Assembly (NCBI RefSeq): GCF_040939455.1
Contig: NC_134108.1
Span: 47,305,501 to 47,369,500 of the forward strand
Source of the DNA: Microcebus murinus
Lineage: Eukaryota; Chordata; Mammalia; Primates; Cheirogaleidae
Reading direction: 5' to 3'
Length of the DNA: 64,000 bases
Part shown: positions 12,240 to 23,444 of the stretch, in pieces
Layout of the letters: each line of letters begins with the position of its first letter
Position numbering within the stretch: the stretch's first letter is position 1
Translations under genes and position numbers: made by a program
Notes under the pieces: model-generated
Seen by the model: the letters and a program-made list of their open reading frames with translations, nothing else
Databases searched by the model: none
What the model was told of the DNA's origin: nothing

Positions 12240-12294
12240 TAATAAACTACACTTTTGATTCAAAATTGGATATTTCATATTTAATGACCTAATA

Positions 12295-12880
12295 TTTGAT
12301 ATATTCATCTATGTTAGGAGTCGTAGTTTGTTCCCTCTCATTGCTGTGTAATATATTGTATAACTGTATCAACATTTATAGCACTTCTATTGTAGGTGGA
12401 CTTTCCAGTTATTTGTGGTTTGGGGGTATTACAAACAGTGCTGCTAGGAACATTCTCATACATGTAACAGGTGAGCATATGTAACATTGCTGTAGGGAAG
12501 ACTGTGGGTGGCAGGATTCTGGGTCGTAGTATGTGTGTGTGTTCAGCTTTGGTGGACGCTGCCAGTTTTCAGTTGACACTCCCACCCCCAGCATATGAGA
12601 GTTCCAGCTGCTCCATATCCTCACCAACACTTCACGGTTTTTGTCTTTGTCATTTGAGTCAGTTTGGTAGGTGTAGGTAATGCATGTGGTTTTAATTTGC
12701 CTTTCTTTGATGACTCTTTTTGTATGTTTGTTGGACATTTGGATTTTCCATTTTGCCTTCTCAAGTAATTTGCCCATTTCTTTGTTGGATTGTCTGCCTT
12801 TTCCGTATTGATTTGGAGGTGGCGGCAGTTTGAGTCCTTAACACCGTTGAACAGAGCTGCTCTGTACCACATTTATCTAA
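12295..12880 (-). repeat. Old L1 (L1M) 3' part, antisense, right half
   Basis: Landmarks of antisense L1 follow in order: ATTACAAACAGTGCTGCTAGG, TTTTCAGTTGACACTCCCAC, CATATCCTCACCAACACTTC, AATTTGCCTTTCTTTGATGAC, TAATTTGCCCATTTCTTTGT. It is the continuation of the fragment before the mariner. Confidence 0.85.
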
Positions 12881-13035
12881 TATTTTGAAGTTTAGCATAA
12901 GCCTTGAAAATGTGTGTGTGTATCTGACCTTCAGAACTACCAATAATAAGAAGAGAATTTTTTTTTTGAGACTGAAATGTTTCCCATCATAGTGGATTCT
13001 CCACGTACGTGGCATGATAGCTGGATATCTAGGTG

Positions 13036-13179
13036 TAAGTCTTCCTCTAGCCTGTGTGGGTTGATGACACAGCCAACACACATTTGCAGAGCCCACTTGC
13101 TAAGGAACAGCTGCGTGAATGTTTGTTGAGTCTTATTTTCAAAAGCAGAGAATGGGGAGAGGGGCAGGGAGGGTGACTT
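13036..13179 (+). repeat. Arm A of a 144-bp near-perfect inverted repeat
   Basis: This segment (from TAAGTCTTCCTCTAGCC to GGAGGGTGACTT) is the reverse complement of 14786-14929, with one difference in 144 bases (C at 13114 against the T complementary to A at 14851). The match stops abruptly at both ends. I do not recognise the sequence as a known repeat. Confidence 0.93.
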
Positions 13180-14785
13180 GTTGAGTGCTTGGCTTGGATA
13201 ACAACCATACACATACACAGAGTTCTGGTACTAAAAAATTGCTTTAAAACTATCAGACTAGATATTCTTTAACATTCCATTCAGCCTCACAATTCTGGGA
13301 CTCTAATATTGTAGCCAGCCCACACTCAGAGGGCTCTGCATGCCTCACTGTTGACCTTGATCTTGGCAGCATTGTGATGGATGCTGTGTGCATTTCACCA
13401 GCCTTCCCAGGAGTCACTCCACAGTGTCTGTCTGGAGGGTCTTGGGAGTGGTAATCCGGCTGGAAGAGAGCTAGGGGACTTGTCCAGCAGCTGCACTTGC
13501 AGCAGAGCAAAGCATTGTTTCTGTTCAGACTGTGGATTGCAGAGCCCTAGAAGTAGCTCAGTTTAAAAGGGCAAGTCAGAAATAATTCAAATGCACTGCA
13601 AAAACAGAGTTTTTGTTTTATTTTCTTTTTTACCTGATATATAAGTGATGTGATCACCTGACAGGAACTCATTACCAGATAGAAAAGAAAGACATGATTA
13701 TTATAAATATATACTTCATTCTCATGAGTCTTATAGAAGCAGCATGTTCTTTTTCCTCTTGATAGTCTACTAATTATCCCAGTGGCATTTATTTCATTTA
13801 TTTCTTCCCCAAATAAACTGGATTCCTCAGCCTTAAGGTTTAAATATACTACTAATAATATGACCTTATCTCAGTACTGCTGCTGTTGCTTGGGTGTTGA
13901 TGGAGATTAAGGAGGGGGAGCTAAAGCCCTACCCCCACACCCCAGCCACCTGCATGACTTAGTCCACCCATATGTGCCAATGAGTCCAAAATCTATCTGT
14001 CTAGTCCAACTTGAGAGCCATGGATGCTGGGAGCCCTACACCTGGCTTCAGGGGTAGCCCAGGGTAAGCTCTTCACTGGTCTTGTGGAGCCTTGCTCAAC
14101 AGTGAGCCTCTGATTCCCTCTTGCCCTTCAAGAGATGCTGAGAGAGGACCAGCCAGCTTTTTGTAGTCTGACCTTCCTGCCCTCTCGTTCTGTGGTCAAT
14201 AATGCTTTCTGCTGGCTGAGCACTCTCATGCTCATCTCTTTTTCTCTCCATCTCTCCGCCTCCTCCTCTCTCACTGCTCTCTGTACTCCCATTCCAGAAA
14301 ATAACAAAACAACAACCGCGAGCCTACTCCAGTCTGCCTGACCTTACTTGAGTCTGCTGACTTGTTGGAGTGAAGTCAGAAGGACCCGGACCCCTATAGG
14401 CAGGGAAGCAGATGGGTCGGTGAAGCCTTCTCAGAGCACCCCTCCTACCTTCCCCAGCCCCGCACCCAGTGACTGAGGGAAGGCACAGTCAGTCCAAAAG
14501 GAGGCTCAGTTTCCTAGGGAACTCTGTATTTTCTGGTTCCCATCCCCCTCCCTGGCGATTGGGCTTTGTTTGTATGCTTGCTTGTTTAATGTATTATCCT
14601 ACCATTTGGAACTCTAATTTTTCAGGCAATTGACTTTGGGCTTGCAGAGAATGTTGCAGCATGGAAGCATTCAGGACTGTACTGTATTTTGAATCTATTG
14701 TTATTTTTGTGCACACGCTGCCTGGCTTTTACCTCCTGCTGCACAGGACAGCCTTACCCACAGGAGAGCTACAGAGGGGAGGGGG
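13180..14785. other. Spacer between inverted repeat arms
   Basis: The 1606 bp contain no repeat or exon that I recognise. Open frames are short (at most 85 codons). It could be a segment whose orientation was flipped in this lineage (see findings). Confidence 0.5.
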
Positions 14786-14929
14786 AAGTCACCCTCCCTG
14801 CCCCTCTCCCCATTCTCTGCTTTTGAAAATAAGACTCAACAAACATTCACACAGCTGTTCCTTAGCAAGTGGGCTCTGCAAATGTGTGTTGGCTGTGTCA
14901 TCAACCCACACAGGCTAGAGGAAGACTTA
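14786..14929 (-). repeat. Arm B of the 144-bp inverted repeat
   Basis: AAGTCACCCTCCCTGCCCC to GGAAGACTTA is the reverse complement of 13036-13179. Its near identity implies a recent duplication, gene conversion between arms, or an assembly artefact. Confidence 0.93.
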
Positions 14930-14989
14930 GAAGCATAATTACAAAACTTACATAATTTGGTCACAGAGGTGAACAAAAAAGAATAAGTC

Positions 14990-15320
14990 TCTTTAAATGC
15001 AACTAATGACTAGAAATATCTCCTCTGTGCAAGGCATTGGGCCAGGCAAGGTGCCAGTGGTTTGAAGATACATTTAGACTAGGTTTTTGCCCTCAAGGAA
15101 CTATTTCCCTTGAAGCAGATAGTGCAGTAAGTTGTACAGTAGAGGTACAAATAGAGTGAGACTAATTCTGGTGGGGGAAATTGGGCAAGTGCTTGAGGGA
15201 GGGATTTATGTTAGAGTTGGCTTGAGGGACAGGTTGGTTCTCTATTCTTGCAGGTAGAGATAAAAGCACATAACGGGGAAAACAGGACAGGTGAGGGCCC
15301 AGAGGAGGGACAAGTGCTGG
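14990..15320 (-). repeat. Probable L2 LINE fragment
   Basis: CTGTGCAAGGCATTGGGCCAGG and TTTGCCCTCAAGGAACTATTT resemble the antisense L2 segment with a GTGCCAGGCACTG-like and a CCCTCAAGGAGCT-like part. The rest is weak. Confidence 0.35.
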
Positions 15321-15684
15321 AAATAGCAAGTGCTCTGGTAAGGCTGGGTGTGAAGGGAGGAGGAAGAAATGAAATGAAAGAGACGCCTGATGAGGTGGGT
15401 TTGGCACGATGGTGGGTGGCTTTGAGTGCAAAGCTGAAAAGTTTGACTGTGTAAAACATTTGTTTTTCTGGCAGCTTTGTCACCAAGCCCTGAGCTTCCT
15501 GGGAGGTGGCTCAGAGGCCCTGCAGGGGAAGAGGTCTGGTGTTCCAGCTGCTCCCCCGACTCTGGAGGAGAGAGTGACTCCTCTCCATTTTGTATGTAGG
15601 GGCATTGTCTTTCTTTTGAGGAGGGTTCCACTGTAAGAAACACTAAAACACATTGGTATATGCATGAGCCCTGTTAATTTATTT
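15321..15684. other. Unique DNA, nothing recognised
   Basis: Overlapping open frames on both strands (up to 133 codons, minus, 15242-15643) have no recognisable domain. Confidence 0.4.
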
Positions 15685-15740
15685 GATCGGTCACTCAACA
15701 AATATTTATTTAGTACCTACTACATTTCAGGCCCTCAACT
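15685..15740 (-). repeat. L2 LINE 3' end, antisense
   Basis: CTCAACAAATATTTATTTAG followed by TACCTACTACATTTCAGGCC is the reversed L2 tail. Confidence 0.65.
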
Positions 15741-15784
15741 AGGTTCTCCTGAAAGACTATTAAAGGTTTTTGAACTGGTCAGTG

Positions 15785-15900
15785 GCCTGGTAGCCACAGC
15801 ACTGGGTCTTGAGTTATAATCCTGTCTATGCCACCCTCTAATTGTAAGATCTTGGGCTAGTCTCTTGGCCTCGATGGACCCAGTTTCTCACTTGGAAAGC
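15785..15900 (-). repeat. MIR SINE fragment, antisense
   Basis: TAATCCTGTCTATGCCACC, TTGTAAGATCTTGGGCTAGTC and CCAGTTTCTCACTTGG follow the order of a reversed MIR. Confidence 0.65.
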
Positions 15901-16034
15901 ACAGGGCTTCCCAGGTGAGATATTCTAGGAGCAACCTGAGCAGCACTATAATCCAGAGACCTTGTATGTGTCAATAGGGTTGAAAAGGAGAGGCCAGAGT
16001 CAGAGGCCAGTCAGTAGATGATGGCCAGAGCTTT

Positions 16035-16150
16035 CATTTCCTCAATCAACAAATACTTCACACTCGGTGCCAGCCACTGTGCTAAGTGTTGGGAAAATAA
16101 CAGTGGCCAAAACATAGTCCCCACCCTTGAAGCACTTTCCGTGTAGGGGG
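16035..16150 (-). repeat. L2 LINE fragment, antisense
   Basis: ATCAACAAATACTTCACACTC, GCCAGCCACTGTGCTAAGTG and CCCTTGAAGCACTTTCCGTG match antisense L2. Confidence 0.65.
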
Positions 16151-17289
16151 CAGCAGAGGAACTGGGAACTTGGGTGATAGATCTAAAAACATCACATGGG
16201 ATGATAGTTGGCACCATGAAAAGGTATGAGGTAGCAGGAAAGAGAGAGCCAAAAGGGTTTGAGAGAAAAAGAGCTATGAGGAGATAGAACCTAGGAACAT
16301 CCTGTGGGGAACTGCTCTTTGATAGAAAATGCTCTCTTCGTCAAGCCAACCCCCAAAATATCCTCTTGTGGCTAAGAAGTTAGGACACACCAAAGAGATA
16401 ATGTCCATTTAGACATGCAGTTCTCCTTGACTGTGTCACTCCTGTATGTGAAGCAGAGCTACACCAAAGCCATATATGATTTTGTATAATAGCTGGTCTA
16501 TTCATTTTCCTCAAAAAGGTTTTTAATATGTGCCAGTGATATGAAAAACCGGTCAGGGTGGTGTCCTCAGCGGCCAGCCCCTCAAATCCTTCCCTAGACC
16601 GGCTGGGTCTTTTTTTTTCCCCTTCCTTTTCCCCAAGTAACTGGAGCAGATCCAGAAACAGATTCTGAGAGCCTCAAGCTTTTCCTTTTTTACCCTTCAG
16701 TAATTACATGTCACAGGTTGTCTTCCCTCTTAGGAGTCTGAGGCTGAGCAATTAGTCTCCCATTGTCTTTGCAGGAAATGACATCCTTATGGCTTCTGGG
16801 GAGGGCCACTGTTGACCACTCTGGTTACAGTCATTTGGAAAATGTTCAGCATTTCCTTCAGTTGATCATTTAGACTGACTAATTTAGAAAGCTTTTATAA
16901 ATGTGCGAATGAACCATGGTTGTCAGGATCGGAAATACTACTGAGTCCATTCCTGGATCCGAAGGAATCTTGGAACTATCGCTGTGGTCTCTGGATACGC
17001 TGTCTTTTCTAGCCTGTGGCTGAGCCCAGAGCCTTGGCATGCTGTTCCCTTTCTAATGCTTTAATGGGGACTGATTAGTCAGGGTGTTTTCCAGCTGCAG
17101 GTGATTGAAAACCCAACTCGAGGACTCCTAAACAATCCGATATTTATTAGAAATCCAGAAGTGCCATGGACTTCCAGAGTCAGCAGAAACTCCCAGAAAA
17201 ACATTCTTCACATCTCATTGGCTTCAATTGGGCCATATGCCTATTCTTAAACCAATCATTGGCAATGGGAACGGTTTTCTCTTGGATCA
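16151..17289. other. Unique DNA, nothing firm recognised
   Basis: 17090-17220 (AAACCCAACTCGAGGACTCC, then ATATTTATTAGAAATCC) looks like an old interspersed repeat, but I cannot name its family. Confidence 0.35.
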
Positions 17290-17425
17290 GTGCTTCTAAA
17301 GCCATAATGTGCACACAGATTACCTGCAGAATCACATAAAATACTTTCCAATTTGATCAGTTTGCGTGGGGCCTCAGAGCCGGCAATTTCTAAGAAGCTC
17401 CCACTGATGCAAATGTTGCCAGTTG
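17290..17425 (-). mobile_element. MER5A-type hAT DNA transposon, antisense
   Basis: CAGTGCTTCTAAAGCC, AATGTGCACACAGATTACC, GTGGGGCCTCAGAGCC and TTTCTAAGAAGCTCCCA match reversed MER5A with high divergence. Confidence 0.6.
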
Positions 17426-19128
17426 ACACCTTGCAAAACCTTAGACTGTTCAGTTCCCCAACCCCTAGCTGGGGGTGCGGTCACCTGCCCATAGGGCACT
17501 GTGGGTGAGAAAATATGGGGTCTCTGGTGGATAGAAGAAAGAGAGATGAGAACTGCATTAGAGATACTTGTTTCCAGTGAGTGTATAATGAGAATTTTAC
17601 TTTTAAACCAGGACCCACAAAATAGTCTGTGGCATATATTAGAAGCAAGAAGGACGTGCAGTGCTACATGTTGTGTGGGAGCGCCCATAGAAATATTAAC
17701 TCATTTATGATGTAGATATTGTAATTCTTGAAACAGAAGGTAGAGCAGTCATGCCACCCTCATCATTCAGCTGTTTTTCTTAGTAATTGATGCCCTATAT
17801 CTGGTGTGTCTCAAAAAGAACAAATTCAAATGAAATGGATTTAAATGTCCTTAAAGCATGAAAAGAGTACGCCAAGTCCAGCCTCTGTTCTCTGAGTGGC
17901 TGTCTCATCCGCCTTGGCTATTGGGGAGGGAGAGTACACCCCCATTTGTCTTAAGAGTCACTTGACATGATATTGACTGTGAAAAATGCTGCCAGTGGTG
18001 AATTTCTGCCAAAGCAAATGGTCACAATGCCCTTGTAAGTGGTTTTCAGTGGAGAAAATCATAACACGCTCTTCATTTGAAAAGGAAGAACTGTTCTGTT
18101 ATTTTTGTTTGTAAGTTGTGTTGTTCTTGACAGAAGGCACACAGGCATCCTTAGCTGCAGCTAAGACCAAAGGACAGTGTCTGTCCTGAGGCTGATGTGT
18201 TACAGACTTGGTGGGCTCAGAGTGAACTATGTGGCCAGGTGTTGAGTAGCCCTCCCTGAGATGGTCACTTTGGTAGTTGCCACCCCCCACCTCATATGCA
18301 GGGACAACCTATCTCAGGAGGTACTTGGAGGGGAGATGGAATTCCCACCCACCACAAAACCTCCGCCTCACACGTCTGTGATGGGAAGCTGGAGCTTCTC
18401 TGGGCCCTGGTGGAAGAAAGAGCAACTCCGCTGGCCTTGCCAACATGGGTCACCAAGGTGCCTGCACTTAGGAAATTGCAGGCTGTTCTTTGTCTTTGTA
18501 AGGGCTCTGGGCCAGCTAGGGAAAGCTGCTAAACTTGAAGCCCCAGGAAGGCAGGAATTGTGCTTGCGTCACTCGGGCACCCACGTGTTGACAGAATGAA
18601 CAGCTGGTCTGTTCCTGGGAGATCTGTCAGCCAACAGCATGGACTAAGCTTCCATTCTCTAAAGAGAAGTAGAGAACATTTTGTTGCCTGACTTTTGTAA
18701 TTTATAATCTAAAAATAGAATGTTTAGCTGTCCCACCTACATGTTTAGGACCTCATAAGCTGCCAAAGAGAGATGAGATAATATTATTTATTCGCTGAGC
18801 TCCTGTAGGGCAAGCAAGATTGCACTATTACTCACTGATTAATTCTAACTATCCTGGTGAATGCCTCCCTGCTGTGCCTGCTATCAGGGAGGACATTATT
18901 ATCCATAGCTGTAGAATAAAAAAATGGGGGAAAAAATAGGGTCTCCCCTTCCCTTCAAAGGCTTACAACGTAAAGGTTAGGGTATAGTAAGTACATTTGC
19001 TTAAAGCATACATATAAAATAAAATATAATTTTTAAAAAGAGGGAAGTACAGAGGGGTAAGATAATACCAAATTGAGAACATCAGGGTAGAAAAGGCAAT
19101 GAGAGTGAAGAACGCTTGGGCTCTTGAC
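17426..19128. other. Unique DNA, nothing recognised
   Basis: No repeat family or exon is recognised. Frames up to 112 codons (18261-18599, plus) show no domain. Confidence 0.4.
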
Positions 19129-19420
19129 CTGAGGACCATGGGTGGAATTCAAGGGGTCTGCGAACTTGGATGGGAAAAAAAAATTATCTTGTCATTTTCA
19201 TTAACCCTTAACTGAAATAAAACATCACCTTCTATGATGAAAATATCATGAGCTATTTGTCCCCAATCGAAATTATGAATATTTTTATGTTATATTACAG
19301 TTATAGATATCCTGAAATACTATTTGTGCCTGACAGTACTTTAAAATTGCAGTAGTTATTAGGGTTTTGCTAGCATTGGAAAACATTGTTCTGAGAACGC
19401 TGTGTCTGGACCGCCATAGC
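19129..19420 (+). mobile_element. Probable ancient DNA transposon, family uncertain
   Basis: GGGTCTGCGAACTTGGATGGG, an AAATTATCTTGTCATTTTCA segment and TTATATTACAGTTATAGATATC resemble a mammal-wide hAT-like repeat that I recall only imperfectly. Confidence 0.35.
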
Positions 19421-19892
19421 ATAGAAAGGTAGGAGCCCTGCCTTAGGAAATGGTGTGGCCTCCTCCCAGCAGGTGTGGGCAGAAGGCGCTCAGAGGCAGG
19501 GCAGGGGACTGGACACTACAGTAGCATCTGACAGGACGATGTGGAAATAAAGCCGAAGTGAACTTGAATCCCAGGCTAACATGATTTCACAGATAAATGT
19601 GCAGGCGATGGGAGGTGGCGGAAGGTGGTTCTTTTGAGGAAGGGCAGGCTGTAAGTGTGTTTAGGAAGGACGCCTTGTAGAGCCATGAGAGTTGGAGGGG
19701 GAGGGAATAAATGGGAGACCGCTGTCTGCCAGGAGGGATGCGACCAGATGGAGAGTCATGACGAGAACAGAAGCTGTGCGTTGCGGCACGATGTGGGACT
19801 CGCACGGCAGGTTTGGGCCATGGTTTGCAGCGGCGGTGAGGGAGGCCATGTTGGGTTTCAAGCCTGGGGGACTGGGAGAGTGATGCTAATGG
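19421..19892. other. Unique DNA
   Basis: Overlapping open frames on both strands have no domain. The right part has faint L2-like wording that I cannot confirm. Confidence 0.35.
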
Positions 19893-20095
19893 CACAGGTT
19901 TACTGAGTGCTTACTGTGTGCCAGACACTGCTTTAAGCCGTCTGTGTCATTTGTATGATATCATTTAATCCTCATAGCACCCTGTGAGGTCAGTACCATG
20001 ATCCCTATTTCACAGATAATACAATGAAATCTAGAAAAGAACAGTTAGGAAAATGGCCCTGGGTCTCATAGCTAGCAGAGAAGACGGGAAGATGT
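19893..20095 (+). repeat. MIR SINE, sense, nearly complete
   Basis: ACTGAGTGCTTACTGTGTGCC, ATCATTTAATCCTCATAGCACC, TGTGAGGTCAGTACCATGATCC and CCTATTTCACAGATAATAC give the full MIR order, ending with GGGTCTCATAGCTAGCAGAG. Confidence 0.9.
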
Positions 20096-20127
20096 TATTG
20101 GGGAAAATAAAAAATAAAAAACCAGAG

Positions 20128-20344
20128 AGGAATTGGTTTTGGGGGAAAATGTTATGAGTTCAATTTTAAATATTTTTCCATTGTTCGCTTGTCTTCAGTT
20201 ATTTTAAAGGGCTTAAAATTCACATATTTGGAAGCAGTTTGTGGTTTAATTTTATTGTCCATTTTTTAACTTATTTCTTATTAGTGAGTGCTGAGATAAT
20301 TTGTAAATCGGTTTCATCTTCCTGTGAAAAACAAAGAGGAAACT
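20128..20344 (+). repeat. Copy 1 of a 217-bp diverged direct repeat
   Basis: AGGAATTGGTTTTGGGGG to AAAGAGGAAACT matches 21151-21368 in the same orientation, at roughly four bases in five by eye. Shared landmarks are TGTTATGAGTTCA, TTTCCATTGTTC, AGTGAGTGCTGAGATAATTT and GGTTTCATCTTCCT. The family is unknown to me. Confidence 0.85.
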
Positions 20345-21049
20345 GGAGGTGGAGTTTGGTACATTGATGACTGCCCAAAACAGAGGAAGAGGTTTCTGTT
20401 TCCAGAAGAGGAGCACAATGTGTATTAAATTACTTCTGTTTAATGATGTGTTTTCTTTTGTTGTGGTACTGTTTTCAGGACCAGTCCTGCTGCTGTTTTA
20501 GAAGACATGTGGTGTATATAAAGTTTGTGATAGTTGGCGGAAATTTTGGTAAGTGTTGTTGGCTGCATTTGTTTCTAATACCTTTTGTTGTCAGAGGGTG
20601 CTCGTGAAGGGCAGCTCTGTTGCCTTGTTCTATGCATCTTTTAAATTTGCACTAAACTTAGAACGGAATTTTATAATTAAATGTGGCATTGAATTGGTGT
20701 TTTCTGACAGTATGACATTTTTTCTTGTTATTGCTGATGTTATTAAGCAACATAGGGTTTTCTAAAATTTGGTAAATCTAGGTGTAGGAAAGAAAGCTTC
20801 TGGATGCAGGGTGGAGAATGCCTTAAAGTCTCCAAAGCGGAGAGATCTTTATGGTCTGTTTCATTGAAATGAGAGAGAAACAGGCAGCTTAGAGAAGGAG
20901 AAATTAAAGGAAGTTAAGAATCCATCATGCTGGGAGCCAACCCACAGACTGCCATAACAGGGGCCTGGGAAACCAAGAACATTCTATTCAGCAACCACTC
21001 AGACCTTGCTATCTGGCAGCAGTAAAGGGGCCAGTCTTGGGGTTTTAGG
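20345..21049. other. DNA between the direct repeat copies
   Basis: No gene or repeat is recognised in this 0.7-kb stretch. Confidence 0.4.
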
Positions 21050-21118
21050 GGCCAGGAGACCTGAGTTAAAATTTAAGTTCAGCATCTACCGGTTGTTAGG
21101 TAGCCTCTGAGCAGGGGA
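21050..21118 (-). repeat. MIR SINE, antisense, left part
   Basis: GAGACCTGAGTTAAAATTTAAG and ACCGGTTGTTAGGTAGCC are the first half of a reversed MIR. The other half appears at 21369, so the element is interrupted. Confidence 0.65.
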
Positions 21119-21150
21119 GAAGGGAAGGTGTTTATGAAATAAAAGGAAAA

Positions 21151-21368
21151 AGGAATTGGTTTGGGGGGATGATGTTATGAGTTCAGTTTTAGATATTTTC
21201 CCATTGTTCTCTTCTCTTCAATTATTTTAGAGGGCTGAAGATTCAAATATTTTGTAAGCATAGTTTCTGGTTTGTTTCATTACCCGGTGTTTTTTTACTA
21301 TTGTTAGTGAGTGCTGAGATAATTTATAAATTGGTTTCATCTTCCTATGGGGGAAAAAAGAGGAAACT
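21151..21368 (+). repeat. Copy 2 of the direct repeat, inserted in a MIR
   Basis: This copy interrupts the MIR at 21050-21475, so it arrived after that SINE. It ends GAGGAAACT exactly as copy 1 does. Whether it is a duplicated piece of local DNA or an unknown transposon is open. Confidence 0.8.
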
Positions 21369-21475
21369 CATTTTCCTCTTCTGTAAAATGAGGCCTAGAA
21401 TGTTACCTCCCTCATAGGGTTGTTAGTAGAAAAAATGAGTGAGGTGCTAGAGCATAATAGTTGCTCAGTGAATCA
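21369..21475 (-). repeat. MIR SINE, antisense, right part
   Basis: CATTTTCCTCTTCTGTAAAATG, TTACCTCCCTCATAGGGTTG and TAATAGTTGCTCAGTGAATC complete the reversed MIR started at 21050. Confidence 0.85.
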
Positions 21476-22259
21476 GTCGTTCTTGATAATACTGCAGCCT
21501 TGTTTGGGGACTGGACATCTGCCAGTGAGGTCAAGCCACCAAGAGGTGTGTATCTTCCAGCAGGAGGGCTAGTAGGGTTGGGTCGGTCATACCTGCATGA
21601 CTTCACGGGGCCTCCCAACTGTTCACCACCTTCCTTCCTCCAACACTAGCCTCATAAGGAGCTGTGGGAAGTCCAGACATTTCTTTTCCTCTGCAACCCT
21701 GGTGACCATCCTTAGACCAGCTTGGCTAATTTAACTTCCCTTTCTGCCACCTTTACAACCAAGTGAGAGCTCCGTGTTTGAGCTGTGTTAGTTTTTTCAG
21801 AGTTAATGTTATTTCATACTACATTAACAAGAAGAAAACAAAAGGTTAGGGTAAATGATACCATCTTGGTTTGAACCTCAATTATCATGTTTAGGCTTTG
21901 ATTTCCATATCTTTCTTTTGATTTTATTTTTTTGTCTATGTTTATTCTGTAGCCTTCACAGAGATCTAATTATTGGACTGAACTTTTTGAGCTTTGCTGA
22001 AAAGAATTTGGGGCCTTTACCTGCGGTTGGGGCAAATCAGCTACATCACTACAGGCAGGCTGATGCTTAAGGTCCAGATGTCTGTAGGTGACTATGCTCC
22101 AGTTTCATGGCCTCAAAGGTTGTCTGGCCCAAACTTTTGCTCGCCAAAAAAAAAAATGCCTTCTACAGAATCCCTAACAGGGGAATTCAGATTGCACAAG
22201 GCACCTCGCTTCAAATAAAAAAACAATTAGGGACCACAGGGAAATTTTTTTAGGGAGGG
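21476..22259. other. Unique DNA, nothing recognised
   Basis: No repeat or exon is recognised. Confidence 0.4.
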
Positions 22260-22395
22260 TGACAAAATTCATCTAGATCTTAGTTGTGGTGGTATTTATG
22301 CAAATGCATGCTTTTGTGAACACTTAACCCAACTGTACACTATAAAGGGTGAATTTTGCTGTATGTTAATTTAAGCTTAATTTTTAAAGCAGAAA
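22260..22395 (+). repeat. Old L1 (L1M) 3' end, sense
   Basis: GGTGGTATTTATGCAAATGC, CCCAACTGTACACTATAAAGG and GCTGTATGTTAATTTAAGC match the last part of an L1M 3' UTR. Confidence 0.6.
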
Positions 22396-22499
22396 AAGTA
22401 AGCAATTAAACAACTGGAAATTAGCTCAACTTGTTAAAAAGAAAGAGGAATGGAAGGAGATAGGGCTAGAGGAAAGGAAACGAATCTAGTCGTTAATAT

Positions 22500-22570
22500 A
22501 CTTCCCACAGGACAGGATAGCACCTGGCACGTGGAAGGTACCTGATAAATGTTTATCGAATCACCGACTG
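22500..22570 (+). repeat. L2 LINE 3' end
   Basis: ATAGCACCTGGCACGTGGAAGG followed by ACCTGATAAATGTTTATCGAA is the L2 tail. Confidence 0.65.
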
Positions 22571-23207
22571 CTTTTAATCCCTTTCTCAGTAAGTCAGCTC
22601 ACTTTCTCTCATGCCAGCCCTCTGGATGTCTGAGACACTCTCCTTCCTCATTCACCTTTTCTTCTCTGGCCTGAACTTCCCACCTCCCATTCTTGGACTC
22701 TGCCCTCTGACGTATTTTGTCATCCTTCCCCACTTTCCCATGCTCCTCTTGTGCACGCAGCCCAGCACGAAAAGCACCACCCTGGCGGCGGTCTGGCCCA
22801 GGAGGAGCACGGTAGCTGTGTTGCTTCTGTGGGTGATGCTAATCCTCCTCTTTCATCATCAGTACAAAGTGCCTGGTAATGGGTAGTGTTGGATTTTTTT
22901 AGAGCAGTCTTCTAAGAAAGGAGCTCCTAAAGAAGGGAGGGTAGCAGTCCAAGAGCCCAGGAGACAGCACATCCATCCTCTTGACCAAAACGAAGCCAGG
23001 TCCTGGAACCCTTGGTGTGAGACAGCCGCAGTGCTGTTCATAAACCTTCAGGAGTAGTAGTGTTAGCAGTGTGTCACAAATCCTGATTCTTCATTATGAC
23101 ATTGGAAGATTGAAATACTTAAAACTAAAACTTGTGGGTGCCTTGAAAAACCTAGATTTTTTTTTCCTGGCCATACCAGGGGGAGATATATAAAGAGAGG
23201 TAGAGGT
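22571..23207. other. Unique DNA, nothing recognised
   Basis: No repeat or exon is recognised. A 91-codon frame (22611-22886) has no domain. Confidence 0.4.
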
Positions 23208-23444
23208 CAGTGGTTCTCAAGTGGGGTCAATTTTGCCCTCCCAGTGGACAATTTTTAATGTCTGAAGCCATTCAGACATGGTTACAGCTGGAGGAGGGAG
23301 GGTGTGTGTGCTAGTCGCATCTAGTGGGTAGAGGCCAGGCATGCTGCTCAGTGTCCCACAGTGCACAGAACAGCACGTGCACACAGCACACTCGCAGAAA
23401 GATCCAGCCCAAAATGTCTGCAGTCCCAAGGCCGAGAAACTCGG
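23208..23444 (+). mobile_element. MER20 hAT DNA transposon
   Basis: It begins CAGTGGTTCTCAAGTGGGG, has the diagnostic CATCTAGTGGGTAGAGGCCAGG and CCCAAAATGTCTGCAGT, and closes with CCGAGAAACTCGG. It is a non-autonomous Charlie-group element. Confidence 0.9.

Larger units (their letters stand above)
11012..12292 (+). mobile_element. Full-length, inactive mariner DNA transposon
   Basis: The 1281-bp element sits in the L1 fragment and is flanked by TA at 11010-11011 and 12293-12294. That is about the length of a complete mammalian mariner. The right end reads CATATTTAATGACCTAA; the left end (TTAAGTATGAAATG) matches its complement only if about ten bases have been lost. Non-coding ends of roughly 190 and 100 bp flank a broken transposase gene. 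It resembles the HSMAR group, perhaps HSMAR2; the subfamily is not certain. Confidence 0.88.

Noticed and set aside
15162..15643. Stack of overlapping minus-strand frames up to 133 codons
   Set aside because: Three frames overlap with no domain and the DNA is GC- and CT-rich, which lowers stop codon frequency.
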